Below, one piece after another: positions 8,346-17,547 of a DNA stretch of 64,000 nucleotides. How positions within the stretch are numbered: position 1 is the stretch's first letter; the number at the start of each line of letters is the position of its first letter. The stretch is taken from contig VXMD01000013.1 of the NCBI GenBank assembly GCA_009841255.1, positions 43,431 to 107,430 on the forward strand. The letters run 5' to 3'. The notes below the pieces were generated by a model. It was not told the DNA's origin and did no database searches. It saw only the letters and a list, made by a program, of their open reading frames with translations. This DNA comes from Candidatus Poribacteria bacterium. Its GTDB lineage: Bacteria; Poribacteria; WGA-4E; WGA-3G. Made by a program: the position numbers and the translations under genes.

Positions 8346-9356
8346 ATGTTTAACAACCGATCCAGTTTATTCGGTTCCTGTTCACTGGTTTTGCTCTTAT
8401 TCACCCTCATTGGGATGGTTCACGCTGAAACACTCACCATCTATTCGGGGCGAAGTAAGAGCCTCGTTGAACCGATTATCAAGCAATTTGAAGAGAAGAG
8501 TGGTATCCAAGTAGAGGTGAGTTACGGTGGAACAACGCAACTCGCCGCTGCGCTCCTCACAGAAGGCGACAAAAGCCCTGCCGCCCTCTTTTGGGCACAG
8601 GACGCTGGTGCCCTTGGGGCAGTTAGCAAAAAAGCGATGTTTGAAAAATTGCCGGAGTCGATCCTTACACAGGTCCCTTCAGGATTTCGGGATGCGGAAG
8701 GCTTTTGGGTTGCAACGAGCGGTAGAGCGCGTGTGCTCGCATACGCTCCTGAACGCGTTAAGATGGAAAAACTTCCCGAAAGCATCTTCGATTTAACACA
8801 ACCGATGTGGAAAGGCAGAGTCGGTTGGGCGCCAACAAATGCGTCCTTTCAAGCGTTTGTCACTTCTCTGCGTGTGCAGATCGGCGAAGAACGAACAGAA
8901 GAATGGCTCCGCGGTATGAAAGCAAATGGTGCAAAAAAATATGCGAAGAACACACCCATCATAGAGGCACTCGCTGCCGGAGAAATCGATGTCGGTTTAC
9001 CGAATCACTACTACCTCCTTCGTTTCAAAAGCAAGGACGCCAGTTTCCCTGTAGAACAGACCTTCTTTAAGTCGAGTGACCCGGGTAACCTCGTCAATAT
9101 TGCTGGTATCGGCTTATTGAAAAGTAGCACAAATAAAGAGGCAGCACTGAAATTTGTGGAATTTCTGCTATCTTCTAAAGCACAGCAATACTTCACCAGC
9201 GACGTTTTTGAATATCCCGCCATTGAGGGCGTAACGCCGCACGCGAACCTGTTGCCCCTCTCTGAACTGCTTCAATTGGCACCGACGTTCAATCTCAATG
9301 ATATGGACGATCTCGACGGTACAGTTAAACTGTTGAGAGACGTTGAGATTCTATAG
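8346..9356 (+). CDS. Fe(III) ABC transporter substrate-binding protein (FbpA/FutA-like)
   Basis: 336 aa periplasmic binding protein. Signal peptide ending 'IGMVHA', then the family opening 'ETLTIYSGRSKSLVEPII.QFE..SGI'. The C-terminal lobe has 'IDVGLPNHYYLLR', which contains the paired tyrosines that bind ferric iron in FbpA/FutA proteins. AAGGAG is 5 nt before the ATG. It lies 41 nt before its permease. Known family role: captures Fe(III) and hands it to the membrane permease. Confidence 0.9.
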   Translation: MFNNRSSLFGSCSLVLLLFTLIGMVHAETLTIYSGRSKSLVEPIIKQFEEKSGIQVEVSYGGTTQLAAALLTEGDKSPAALFWAQDAGALGAVSKKAMFEKLPESILTQVPSGFRDAEGFWVATSGRARVLAYAPERVKMEKLPESIFDLTQPMWKGRVGWAPTNASFQAFVTSLRVQIGEERTEEWLRGMKANGAKKYAKNTPIIEALAAGEIDVGLPNHYYLLRFKSKDASFPVEQTFFKSSDPGNLVNIAGIGLLKSSTNKEAALKFVEFLLSSKAQQYFTSDVFEYPAIEGVTPHANLLPLSELLQLAPTFNLNDMDDLDGTVKLLRDVEIL

Positions 9357-9397
9357 ACGCAGCAACCCATCGCGGCAGTTGAGGTGACTGGAATTGA

Positions 9398-10969
9398 ATG
9401 TCAAAGCCAAAAATAGTAAGTATAAACCACTATCTCCTCATACCGGCAATTGTGGTAGGGGCTGGCGGGCTAATTCCGTTGGTTTACCTGCTTGTCAAAG
9501 CGTTTTCTGCGGAAGGCACTGCGCTTATGCAGATTGTCTTCCGCTGGCGAAACGCAAGGCTTTTCTTTAATACACTTCTGCTGACCGCCGGTGTTCTTGC
9601 GTTAGATCTGCTTTTGGCAACCCCCGCTGCATGGTTAACAACCCGAGTGAACCTGAAGGGAAAATATTTCTGGACGGTGCTGTGCGTTTTACCACTTGCT
9701 ATCCCAGGCTATGTGATGGCTTATGCCTTGCTGGCACTGGGTGGGAATACCGGTATCGTCGCCCAATTTTTCGGAAAAAGCATCCCGCGTCTCAGCGGCT
9801 ACTGGGGAGCACTCCTCGCATTGAGTGCCTATACAAGTCCCTATCTCTTTTTGAATCTGCGGACTGCCCTGTTAGGACTCGACCCAAGCCTCGAGGAATC
9901 CGCTCGGAGTCTCGGCTACCGATATCGCGAAACTTTTTTCCATATTGTCCTTCCGCAGTTACGTCCTGCTCTCTATGCCAGTGGTTTACTCATTAGCCTA
10001 CATGTCCTCGGGGACTTCGGCGTCGTGTCATTGATGCGTTATGAGACCTTCAGTTATGCTCTCTACATAGAGTATATGCTCTCTTTCGAGCACATCTATG
10101 CAGCATGGCTTGCGCTCATGCTTCTGGTTTTTACGGGATGTCTGCTATATCTTGAGGCAAGATTGCTAAATCGAGTGGTTCTCCATCGAGCAGGGAGTGG
10201 GGTTTCCCGTCAACTACCACAGATCCCACTCGGGGCGTGGCGAGTTCCGGCTTACCTGTACCTCAGTATACTCTTATTCACGACTGTAGTTGTTCCCGCT
10301 GGTGCTGTACTTCTCTGGATGTTTAGAGGGTTCGATGCTACAGCGTTGGATGGACTTGCGAATTCCCTCGTCGGTTCACTATCAATTGCAATACCTGCGG
10401 GGATTTTGTGTGCTTTTTTGGCTGTTCCGTTTGCTTATGTAGATGTTCGACATCCCTCACGCCTGTCAAACATGTTGGGGCGCGTCGCCTATATCGTTTA
10501 CGCCATACCACCGCTCGCCTTTGCGCTGTCTCTCATCTTTTTCGTTTTAAACACCATGACCTTTATCTACAAAACGTTACCTGTATTAATCTACGCGTGT
10601 ACCTTACATTTCCTCGCCGAAGCCATTGGACCGGTGCGGAGTTCGCTCTACCAAGCCTCACCCAATTTAGAAGAAGCGGCTCGCTCACTTGGGTATTCAC
10701 GAATACAAGCGTTTTTCAGGGTCCTTCTCCCAATTCTGACGCGTGGTATGCTTACTGCCACAGCGCTCGTTTTCCTCGCGACAATGAAAGAACTACCGCT
10801 GACCTTTCTTTTATCGCCGGCTGGATATGAAACCCTCGCGCTCAACGTCTGGAGTTACACATCAGAAGCGATGTTCGCCGAAGCGGCACCTTATGCCCTC
10901 GCAATTCTGGTTTTTTCAGGAATATTCGTTGGGGTCCTGATTCGCCATGAAGAACAAGCACAGGAATAG
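9398..10969 (+). CDS. Fe(III) ABC transporter permease (FbpB-like, fused double permease)
   Basis: 523 aa protein with about 12 membrane helices in two homologous halves. Each half carries an EAA-type ATPase-docking loop: 'DPSLEESARSLGYRYRETFF' in the first and 'SPNLEEAARSLGYSRIQAFF' in the second. This is the usual architecture of FbpB/HitB/SfuB. The cognate ATPase (FbpC) is not in the neighbourhood: the next gene is a small lipoprotein. The transporter either borrows an ATPase or has it at another locus. Confidence 0.9.
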   Translation: MSKPKIVSINHYLLIPAIVVGAGGLIPLVYLLVKAFSAEGTALMQIVFRWRNARLFFNTLLLTAGVLALDLLLATPAAWLTTRVNLKGKYFWTVLCVLPLAIPGYVMAYALLALGGNTGIVAQFFGKSIPRLSGYWGALLALSAYTSPYLFLNLRTALLGLDPSLEESARSLGYRYRETFFHIVLPQLRPALYASGLLISLHVLGDFGVVSLMRYETFSYALYIEYMLSFEHIYAAWLALMLLVFTGCLLYLEARLLNRVVLHRAGSGVSRQLPQIPLGAWRVPAYLYLSILLFTTVVVPAGAVLLWMFRGFDATALDGLANSLVGSLSIAIPAGILCAFLAVPFAYVDVRHPSRLSNMLGRVAYIVYAIPPLAFALSLIFFVLNTMTFIYKTLPVLIYACTLHFLAEAIGPVRSSLYQASPNLEEAARSLGYSRIQAFFRVLLPILTRGMLTATALVFLATMKELPLTFLLSPAGYETLALNVWSYTSEAMFAEAAPYALAILVFSGIFVGVLIRHEEQAQE

Positions 10970-11004
10970 GTGCAACATTATCAAAAAAATAGGAGAAACA
11001 CGTT

Positions 11005-11445
11005 ATGACACGCCTCAAAAATTCCATCTATAGCACTTTTGCATTTGTCTTACTCCCGTTCGTGATGCTCGGTTGTCTTTCCATGGCAGCACAAAACACA
11101 GTTCGTGTCGACGGTGGTATGACGCAAACGTTTGAAATGTCTGAAGGGGGTACAGGTGCAATTCAGAAGTGGATACTTCCTGAAAGACGTTCTATCAGTC
11201 GAATCGAGATTCACTTTGATCCGATTGAGCCGCTGCGGAACATGACCGTCTACGCTCGAATGGGTGAAGACAATTGGCGAGTTGTCAAGGCAATCAAAAC
11301 GCCAGTTCGGACATCGCCCTATATCATTCGGGCTCCGCTCTCCACAGATGCTATCCGCGTTGTGTTGTCATCGTCAATGGGGGTTACGGGAATGATTGAC
11401 CGTATCGTTCTCTATGGGGCAGAATCGAACACATCAACCGAATAG
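11005..11445 (+). CDS. Small lipoprotein of unknown function
   Basis: 146 aa. Signal peptide with lipobox 'VMLGC' near residue 24, then a beta-rich domain ('KWILPERRSISRIEIHFDPI', 'MTVYARMGEDNWRVVKAI', 'GMIDRIVLYG'). The strand pattern is reminiscent of discoidin-type carbohydrate-binding sandwiches, but this is only an impression. AGGAG upstream of the ATG. It lies 35 nt after the iron permease and may be cotranscribed with it. No recognised family. Confidence 0.7.
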   Translation: MTRLKNSIYSTFAFVLLPFVMLGCLSMAAQNTVRVDGGMTQTFEMSEGGTGAIQKWILPERRSISRIEIHFDPIEPLRNMTVYARMGEDNWRVVKAIKTPVRTSPYIIRAPLSTDAIRVVLSSSMGVTGMIDRIVLYGAESNTSTE

Positions 11446-11594
11446 GTTTTCCATAGATTTTCTCGACGCAAATATGGGAGAAAACCGCGGTAAATCACTT
11501 TAACTCGCTTTTTTGACACAATTTTCCAACAATTTCTCTATGAGTTTGTCAAATTATGATAGACTATAGTCTAAATCTTTAATTGGCAATCTGA

Positions 11595-12254
11595 ATGGAT
11601 ATATTACTTGATTTTTTAACGCTACCTCCACTTGTAACGCTTGGTGCGGATGCCCTTAGAGTGTTACTCTCATTTGTGCTGGGCGTTTTCGTTGTTAACA
11701 TCTACGTGTGGACCCACGCGAAGGTCCCACAAAAATCGTTTACGGACACACTCATCATCCTCTGTATGCTGATTTCTGTAGTGATGGTGATTATCGGTGA
11801 TAGCATCGCTCGGGCGTTTAGCCTTGTCGGTGCCCTGTCCATCATTCGGTTCCGTACGGCTATTCAAGACCCGCGCGATATCGGTTTCGTTTTTTACGCG
11901 TTGGCTGTTGGGATGGCAGTCGGTGCTGGAAATCCATCTGTCGCGATTCTGGCGGCATTTCTCATCGGTATTATTATCCTCTGTATGTATCATTGGCATC
12001 AACGCTTTGGGAACGATAACGAATTCAGTCTTGAGTTCTGCCTACCACCAGACCAAGACTCCGAGACCCTCTATCGCCCCGTTTTCGATAGGCACCTGAT
12101 TTATGAACGTTTACTTGAGCAACGTATCAAAAAAACACAGCTGGTTGAATTAACATTCCGAGTGAGATTGGCGAATCCAGAGGAATGGCTCGCTTTCTTT
12201 CACGAACTCTCAGGGGTTGAAAATGTCACAGAGGTAAAGATGGATAAAGAATGA
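11595..12254 (+). CDS. DUF4956 family membrane protein
   Basis: 219 aa with four hydrophobic segments in the first 140 residues and a soluble C-terminal part. The signature 'AFSLVGALSIIRFRTAIQDPRDIGFVFYALAVGMAVG' (read in pieces) is characteristic of DUF4956 proteins. In other bacteria these are found with CotH proteins and VTC-type polyphosphate polymerase genes. Here CotH follows 68 nt downstream but no VTC gene is present. No clear Shine-Dalgarno precedes the ATG. Confidence 0.85.
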   Translation: MDILLDFLTLPPLVTLGADALRVLLSFVLGVFVVNIYVWTHAKVPQKSFTDTLIILCMLISVVMVIIGDSIARAFSLVGALSIIRFRTAIQDPRDIGFVFYALAVGMAVGAGNPSVAILAAFLIGIIILCMYHWHQRFGNDNEFSLEFCLPPDQDSETLYRPVFDRHLIYERLLEQRIKKTQLVELTFRVRLANPEEWLAFFHELSGVENVTEVKMDKE

Positions 12255-12322
12255 ATATGGTAAGCGGATAAACAGCAAACTTTTCTATGCGGTCCGAATC
12301 TAAAATTAAAAAGGAGAATACG

Positions 12323-14791
12323 ATGAAACACCTTAAAACACTAACACTCATTGTGCTGATAGTCATGGGGTGGGCGATACACACGAACGCTGAGGACAAT
12401 CAGGAACCCCCGAAACTCTCAGATGACCAGAAGCGGTTTGATCTCGACAAAAACGGTGCGCTTAGTGGTGAAGAGAACGATCTCATGCTCCGGGTTACGA
12501 GCATAGAAGCACTCACAGGCAATAAACTTACGCCGGAAGAGATTAAGCGAATGCAGGATGACCAAGGTCCTAACATGGGCTTCGGAGGACCCAATGGGAT
12601 GCCCGGTTTTGGCTTTGGAGGTGGACGTGGTGGACGAAGGGGACCTCAACCGCCAGAAAAACTGCGCGATCAATTCGATAAAGATGAAAATGGAAAATTA
12701 ACCGGTGCCGAACGCCAAGCGGCACTGGACGCGCGCGGTGGTGGAAGTTTGTCTCGCATGAGCGAGGAAAGTTTGCAGGAGGGCGTTCAGAACGATGTAC
12801 AGGCAAGCCTCAATACGGTACCAGAAGGTTCACCGTCACTCTACAACGCACAAACACTCCGCACGCTTTATCTCCGGTTCCACCATGAAGATTGGTACGA
12901 ACAGATGTCCTCGTTTTATCGCACGGATATCGAAGTTCCGGCAGAACTGATTGTTGATGGAAAGGTTTACCCAGAAGTCGGGGTTCATTTTCGAGGCACC
13001 TCCTCCTACTTTACAGTCGGATCGGAGAAAAAATCTTTCAATGTTGCTGTTGACTATGGTGAAGATGGACAACGCCTTTATGGCTACAAAACGCTGAACC
13101 TACTCAATGGACACGTTGATGCCTCCTTTCTGCGTGAAGTGCTCTACAATCAAATCTCACGAGACTATATCCCGGCGATGAAAACCAACCTCGTAAAATT
13201 GGTTATTAACGGTGAAAATTGGGGCGTCTATATCAACCTCCAGCAATACAATAAAGATTTTCTCGCCGAGTGGTTCGACACCAAGGGCGGTATCCGTTGG
13301 AAGATAGGTCCCGGTAGAGGTGGCGCGCTGACCTATGCTGGGGACGATCCAGCATCATATCAAGAAACGTATCAACTCAAAACCAACAATGTCGAAAATC
13401 CGTGGAAAGGTCTTATTGCGCTTACGAAAATGCTTGACGATTCCACTTCTGACGCCGAACTTGTGGAAAATCTCCCAGCCGTCCTTAACATCGACCAGGT
13501 CTTGTGGCAACTCGCTGTTTCAAACGTCTTTATGGATGACGATGGTTACATCCACAAAGGTGGTGATTATGCCCTCTATCAGGATGTCAACGATAGATTC
13601 CATCTTGTACCGCACGACAATAACGAAAGTCTCAGGTTTGGTCGATCCGGTCGAGGTGGTCCTGGTGGTGGCGGTCCCGGTGGGTGGTCATGGGGAGACT
13701 TAACGGACGGAATGGTGTCGCCTATCGCGCATGAAGACAATGCCGCGCGTCCGCTTATTAAGCGGTTGCTCTCAAATCCGGAGTGGCGCGCAAGGTATCT
13801 CGCACACGTCCGAACTGTCGTTGACGAATGGCTCGATTGGGAAGTGTTTGAACCGATTATCAAGGAATATCAAGCGCTTATCGATGCAGAGGTTCAGCAG
13901 GACGATAAGAAACTTTATGGATATGAAGAATTTACAACTGGTGTTCCCGCGGACCTTGAACGGTTTGTGAACCAACGCCGCGAGCATCTGAGAAATCATC
14001 CTGAACTCAGCAAGCCGGTACCCAAGATTGTCTCGGTTGAGATCAGATCTGACACGCCTCCTGTAGCAAATCAACCTGTCTCGGTTAAAGCGGCGCTTGA
14101 CAAATCAATTGCCGTTGATGCGGTTTTGCTGTATTATAGTACCGATCGGTATACCGTTTTCGATCAAGTGGCAATGACAAAGGAAGGGGACAGTTATGTT
14201 GGTCAGATCCCCGGTTTTCCTGCAGATACCACAGTCTACTATTACGTGGAGGCGAATGCGGTCAAGACGCATGGGACAACTGCCTTTTCGCCAGCAAGGT
14301 CAGAACAAGGGGCGGCGCGGTACCGAATTGGTATCCCTGTTGCAAAAGAAACGCCAATCGTCATTAATGAACTGATGGCATCTAACACAGAAAGTCTTGC
14401 GGACCCTCAAGGGCAATACGAAGACTGGCTTGAGCTGCATAACCTCACCCGTAACACTGTGAATCTCTCCGGGATGTATCTAACAGATAAAACGGATAAT
14501 CTGAAAAAATGGGCATTTCCTGAGAATACGACGATTCCAGCGCAGGGTTATCTCCTTGTGTGGTTAGATGAAGACGGTAAAGCCGAGGTGGGACTCCATG
14601 CGAACTTCAAGTTGTCCCGTAACGGCGAAACGGTGATACTCGTTGATACCGATATACGTGGTAACCAAGTGCTTGATGCAGTGACGTTTGATAAACAGGA
14701 GAAGGATGTTGCCCTCGGCAGGTGGCCGAACGGTAGTGGCACACTCAAACAGGTCCAAACCACACCGGGAAAAGAAAACGTGCTGAAATAA
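12323..14791 (+). CDS. Secreted CotH-family protein with EF-hand and lamin-tail domains
   Basis: 822 aa from the ATG at 12323, which has AAGGAG at good spacing; the 12 codons before it are untranslated in this model. Domains in order: signal peptide ('LTLIVLIVMGWAIHTNA'); two EF-hand-like calcium loops ('DLDKNGALSGEE' and 'DKDENGKLTGAE') split by a Gly-rich linker; a CotH domain ('VGVHFRGTSSYF', 'FNVAVDYGEDGQRLYGYKTL', 'MKTNLVKLVINGENWGVYIN') with a Gly-rich insert; and a C-terminal lamin-tail domain ('IVINELMASNTESL', 'DWLELHNLT'). Spore-coat CotH is a secreted protein kinase. Whether this one keeps kinase activity is not clear. Confidence 0.88.
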   Translation: MKHLKTLTLIVLIVMGWAIHTNAEDNQEPPKLSDDQKRFDLDKNGALSGEENDLMLRVTSIEALTGNKLTPEEIKRMQDDQGPNMGFGGPNGMPGFGFGGGRGGRRGPQPPEKLRDQFDKDENGKLTGAERQAALDARGGGSLSRMSEESLQEGVQNDVQASLNTVPEGSPSLYNAQTLRTLYLRFHHEDWYEQMSSFYRTDIEVPAELIVDGKVYPEVGVHFRGTSSYFTVGSEKKSFNVAVDYGEDGQRLYGYKTLNLLNGHVDASFLREVLYNQISRDYIPAMKTNLVKLVINGENWGVYINLQQYNKDFLAEWFDTKGGIRWKIGPGRGGALTYAGDDPASYQETYQLKTNNVENPWKGLIALTKMLDDSTSDAELVENLPAVLNIDQVLWQLAVSNVFMDDDGYIHKGGDYALYQDVNDRFHLVPHDNNESLRFGRSGRGGPGGGGPGGWSWGDLTDGMVSPIAHEDNAARPLIKRLLSNPEWRARYLAHVRTVVDEWLDWEVFEPIIKEYQALIDAEVQQDDKKLYGYEEFTTGVPADLERFVNQRREHLRNHPELSKPVPKIVSVEIRSDTPPVANQPVSVKAALDKSIAVDAVLLYYSTDRYTVFDQVAMTKEGDSYVGQIPGFPADTTVYYYVEANAVKTHGTTAFSPARSEQGAARYRIGIPVAKETPIVINELMASNTESLADPQGQYEDWLELHNLTRNTVNLSGMYLTDKTDNLKKWAFPENTTIPAQGYLLVWLDEDGKAEVGLHANFKLSRNGETVILVDTDIRGNQVLDAVTFDKQEKDVALGRWPNGSGTLKQVQTTPGKENVLK

Positions 14792-14980
14792 AACAAAACG
14801 AACCTTTTGTTCTGTTAGATGTCTAATTGAACAACGAAACCCTTTCGTTTCCCTTGTATTCACGTTTTTGCTGAATCGAAGCGAAATTCGAGATTTGGAG
14901 AACAAGAATATAGGGGAATTGAGGGGTTCTGAGTAGTGAATAAAAGCATGTTCTTTATCCCGACAGTTTGGAGAGGAAGT

Positions 14981-15601
14981 ATGTCCGTTGCAACCCTTAC
15001 AGCTACTATGGAAACCTATTCGGAGATAAGCAAGACAGAAGAATTAGATCTCGTACAGGAACGTGAGATTGTTTTGCGCTGTCAAAAAGGTGATGCGGAT
15101 GCAATGGGAACCCTTGTGATTCAATATCAGCACTGGGTTTACAATATCGCTTACGGCATGCTCGGTCATCACCAAGACGCCGAAGATGTCGCGCAAGATG
15201 CTTTCCTCTCTGCATGGGAAAACATCGGGAAATTTCAATTCCGTTCCCGATTTTCCACGTGGCTCTACCGTATCGTGAAAAACAAGTGTCTCAATCATAT
15301 TGATCAGTATCAACGCCGGAAAACCGACCCGACAGAGATTGACGATTCACAACCCTGGGTTCCCCTTGATACAGTGACCCCTGAAGAGGAAGCACTGCGG
15401 ACCGAAGAAAAAGAAATCGTTCACGCAGCCCTCGCAAAACTCAAAACCAGTCATAGAGAGATCTTGGTGTTGAGAGAACTGCGAGATCTGCCTTATGAAG
15501 AAATATCTGAAATTCTGGGATGCACACTGGGACGTGTTAAATCCCGGTTACATGAAGCCCGAAAAGCACTCAAAAAAGAACTGGAGCGAGTCGAGTGGTA
15601 A
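14981..15601 (+). CDS. ECF-type RNA polymerase sigma factor
   Basis: 206 aa from the ATG at 14981 with GAGAGGAAG just upstream; an earlier GTG at 14936 has none. Region 2 is complete ('LVIQYQHWVYNIAYGML', 'HHQDAEDVAQDAFLSAWENI', 'FSTWLYRIVKNKCLNH') and region 4 is present ('LKTSHREILVLRELRDL', 'YEEISEILGCTLGRVKSRLH'). It directs RNA polymerase to a stress regulon. It is followed 31 nt later by a zinc-finger anti-sigma factor and an RseB-like protein, the classic control module. Confidence 0.95.
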   Translation: MSVATLTATMETYSEISKTEELDLVQEREIVLRCQKGDADAMGTLVIQYQHWVYNIAYGMLGHHQDAEDVAQDAFLSAWENIGKFQFRSRFSTWLYRIVKNKCLNHIDQYQRRKTDPTEIDDSQPWVPLDTVTPEEEALRTEEKEIVHAALAKLKTSHREILVLRELRDLPYEEISEILGCTLGRVKSRLHEARKALKKELERVEW

Positions 15602-15631
15602 CACCTTTTACCGCTATCCTCGATTGGAGAT

Positions 15632-16402
15632 ATGAACCATCGACGAATCCAAGAGGACTTATCCGCCTACTTAGATAACGAATTAAGCCCGAGCAGGCAT
15701 AAGCAGATTGAAGCACATTTGCGTACCTGCGACGAGTGTTCCGATATGCTAGCAGTGTTGGAAAAGAACCGTCAGATAGTTGCCAACATCGCGCACCCGG
15801 TGCCATCGACGCTCAAGGACGGCGTGATGGCAAAAATACACACGCAGTTTCAAGAGGACTTATCCGCCTATTTAGACAACGAATTGGCGCCTGCGATGCG
15901 CGATCGGATTGAAACGCACCTTCACGCCTGCGATGAGTGTTCCGACATACTGGTAGCGTTCCGTCAAAATCGCGAGCGGATTAAAGCACTTGAGCATCCT
16001 GCTCCGTCATCTATCGAAAGCGCAGTGATGGCGAAAATACGTGAACAAACCGCGAAGCAGCGTATAGAAGAACCTACTCGCACCCGATGGATACCAGATA
16101 TCGGGCGATGGATACCGGATTTGGGGAATTGGTTTTCCCGTCCCGTTACAGCGGCTGCGACGGGTATTCTAACGCTCGTGCTGATTTTGGGGGCACTCTA
16201 CTTTTATCCGACCGCTCCGCAGCATGAAGAGACATTTGACTTTTACTTCGGGCTTTATACTGAACACCTCGAAGACAACCCATTGAAATCAAACGTCAGC
16301 ACACCGCTCATTACAACACAGACAGAGGAATCTGTTGTTATAGAAGCAGCTGACGACCTCGAACAAATTCTCGACCTCTATCTGGAGGATGTAGGGAATT
16401 AA
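15632..16402 (+). CDS. Anti-sigma factor with two zinc-finger (zf-HC2) modules
   Basis: 256 aa membrane protein expected to hold the preceding sigma factor inactive. The cytoplasmic part carries a tandem duplication: 'EDLSAYLDNELSPSR...HLRTCDEC' (residues about 5-36) and 'EDLSAYLDNELAPAM...HLHACDEC' (about 75-106), each with the HxxxCxxC zinc site. A single helix ('AAATGILTLVLILGALYFY', about 172-190) leads to a short external tail. Most zf-HC2 anti-sigmas have one module, so the duplication is unusual. Start is the ATG 31 nt after the sigma stop. Confidence 0.92.
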   Translation: MNHRRIQEDLSAYLDNELSPSRHKQIEAHLRTCDECSDMLAVLEKNRQIVANIAHPVPSTLKDGVMAKIHTQFQEDLSAYLDNELAPAMRDRIETHLHACDECSDILVAFRQNRERIKALEHPAPSSIESAVMAKIREQTAKQRIEEPTRTRWIPDIGRWIPDLGNWFSRPVTAAATGILTLVLILGALYFYPTAPQHEETFDFYFGLYTEHLEDNPLKSNVSTPLITTQTEESVVIEAADDLEQILDLYLEDVGN

Positions 16403-16433
16403 ATTGTCCAGTAGGAACCAGACAGGTGAATCT

Positions 16434-17537
16434 ATGCGGATGCACATGTATTTAATCCTTCATAAAGGTTTGCAATCTAAACACCACCTTCTTTGCATTT
16501 CAATTTTAGTCTCCTTGCTCTGGGCCCCTCAAATGCTGCGTGCTGACATCAAGACGCTTGAACGCATTGCAGAAGCTGAACACAAAGTCAGTTATGTAGG
16601 ATTGCGCTTGAGGACGTTTAGTTCGTCAAGAGGCACACGTACTTTTGAAGAAGTCGTCATTCACAAGTCTGTAGATGCTTCGTATCGGAAGGTGGTATCC
16701 ATAGTCGGCGAGCGAAATTCGTCTGAAGGTTCGCACAACGGAAACGAACGCGGGCGCAACGACAGACATAGAGATAACAACGAGAATCGCAGAGACCGTC
16801 GCGAAAGAGACCGGGACCGGAACGAATGGCGGCAAGTTAGAAACCCATTTCCCGAAAAAGAGATCAAGTTGATTGCCCAAAATTACGACTTGGAAGAACT
16901 GACATCCACGGAAAAAATAGCGAACTATGAAATTGACATCCTAACAATCACACCTAAATTTGCTGATAGACCCACAAAGCGAATTTTCTTTGCCCGCGAA
17001 AATGGAGTTATCTTGCGGGTAGAGGATCTAGACGCTGAAGGTGTGCTTCGGGAGATGTTTGTCTATACTCGAATTAGCTTCGACCCTGAGACCGTGGAAC
17101 GCAAATGGGAAGTCTTTGGAAAAGAGATTAAACCGCGACCGCCGCGCAGCTCTTCAGCTTCGCTTGCTAAAGCGGAAAAAGTGTTAAAAACCAAACCCAT
17201 CCAACCTGAATACCTACCACCAGGATTTCAGTTAAAGGATGTTCGTATCATCAAAAGTAGAGGCAGCGACTCAATTCTTCTCGAATATACAGATGGATTG
17301 GTAAATTTCACGCTGTTTGAAAAAACGGGCAACCCTCCGCGTATCAGGGACAGAGATCGCAGAGAAGAAATCGAGGTTGAACTTGGAGGGATAACTGTGT
17401 ATAAACGCCCGTTCAGAGAGACGGATATCTTCAGATGGTCGAGCGCGAAAATCCACTTCTTCCTGATCGGGGCAATCTCTGCTGACGAGATGCAGAGGGT
17501 AGTAGAATCCATCATTGAAAAAATAAAGGAAAAATAA
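16434..17537 (+). CDS. RseB/MucB-like sigma-regulatory secreted protein
   Basis: 367 aa from the ATG at 16434, which has AGGTGA 5-6 nt upstream. Signal peptide ('LLCISILVSLLWAPQMLRA'), then a LolA-like fold ('ITKTL' replaced by 'IKTLERIAEAEHKVSYVGLRL'), an Arg/Asn/Asp-rich insert of about 35 residues (roughly positions 105-140), and a C-terminal domain. The pattern resembles RseB/MucB, periplasmic proteins that guard the anti-sigma factor from proteolysis. Position third in the sigma/anti-sigma operon supports this. The charged insert is odd and may be a flexible linker. Confidence 0.7.
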   Translation: MRMHMYLILHKGLQSKHHLLCISILVSLLWAPQMLRADIKTLERIAEAEHKVSYVGLRLRTFSSSRGTRTFEEVVIHKSVDASYRKVVSIVGERNSSEGSHNGNERGRNDRHRDNNENRRDRRERDRDRNEWRQVRNPFPEKEIKLIAQNYDLEELTSTEKIANYEIDILTITPKFADRPTKRIFFARENGVILRVEDLDAEGVLREMFVYTRISFDPETVERKWEVFGKEIKPRPPRSSSASLAKAEKVLKTKPIQPEYLPPGFQLKDVRIIKSRGSDSILLEYTDGLVNFTLFEKTGNPPRIRDRDRREEIEVELGGITVYKRPFRETDIFRWSSAKIHFFLIGAISADEMQRVVESIIEKIKEK

Positions 17538-17547
17538 GGACTAAACT

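Noticed and set aside
11513-11570. Promoter before the DUF4956 gene
   Set aside because: TTGACA at 11513 and TATGAT or TATAGT further on do not have acceptable spacing.
14833-14849. Terminator after the CotH gene (AACGAAA-CCC-TTTCGTT)
   Set aside because: The stem is A/T rich, short, and not followed by a T run.
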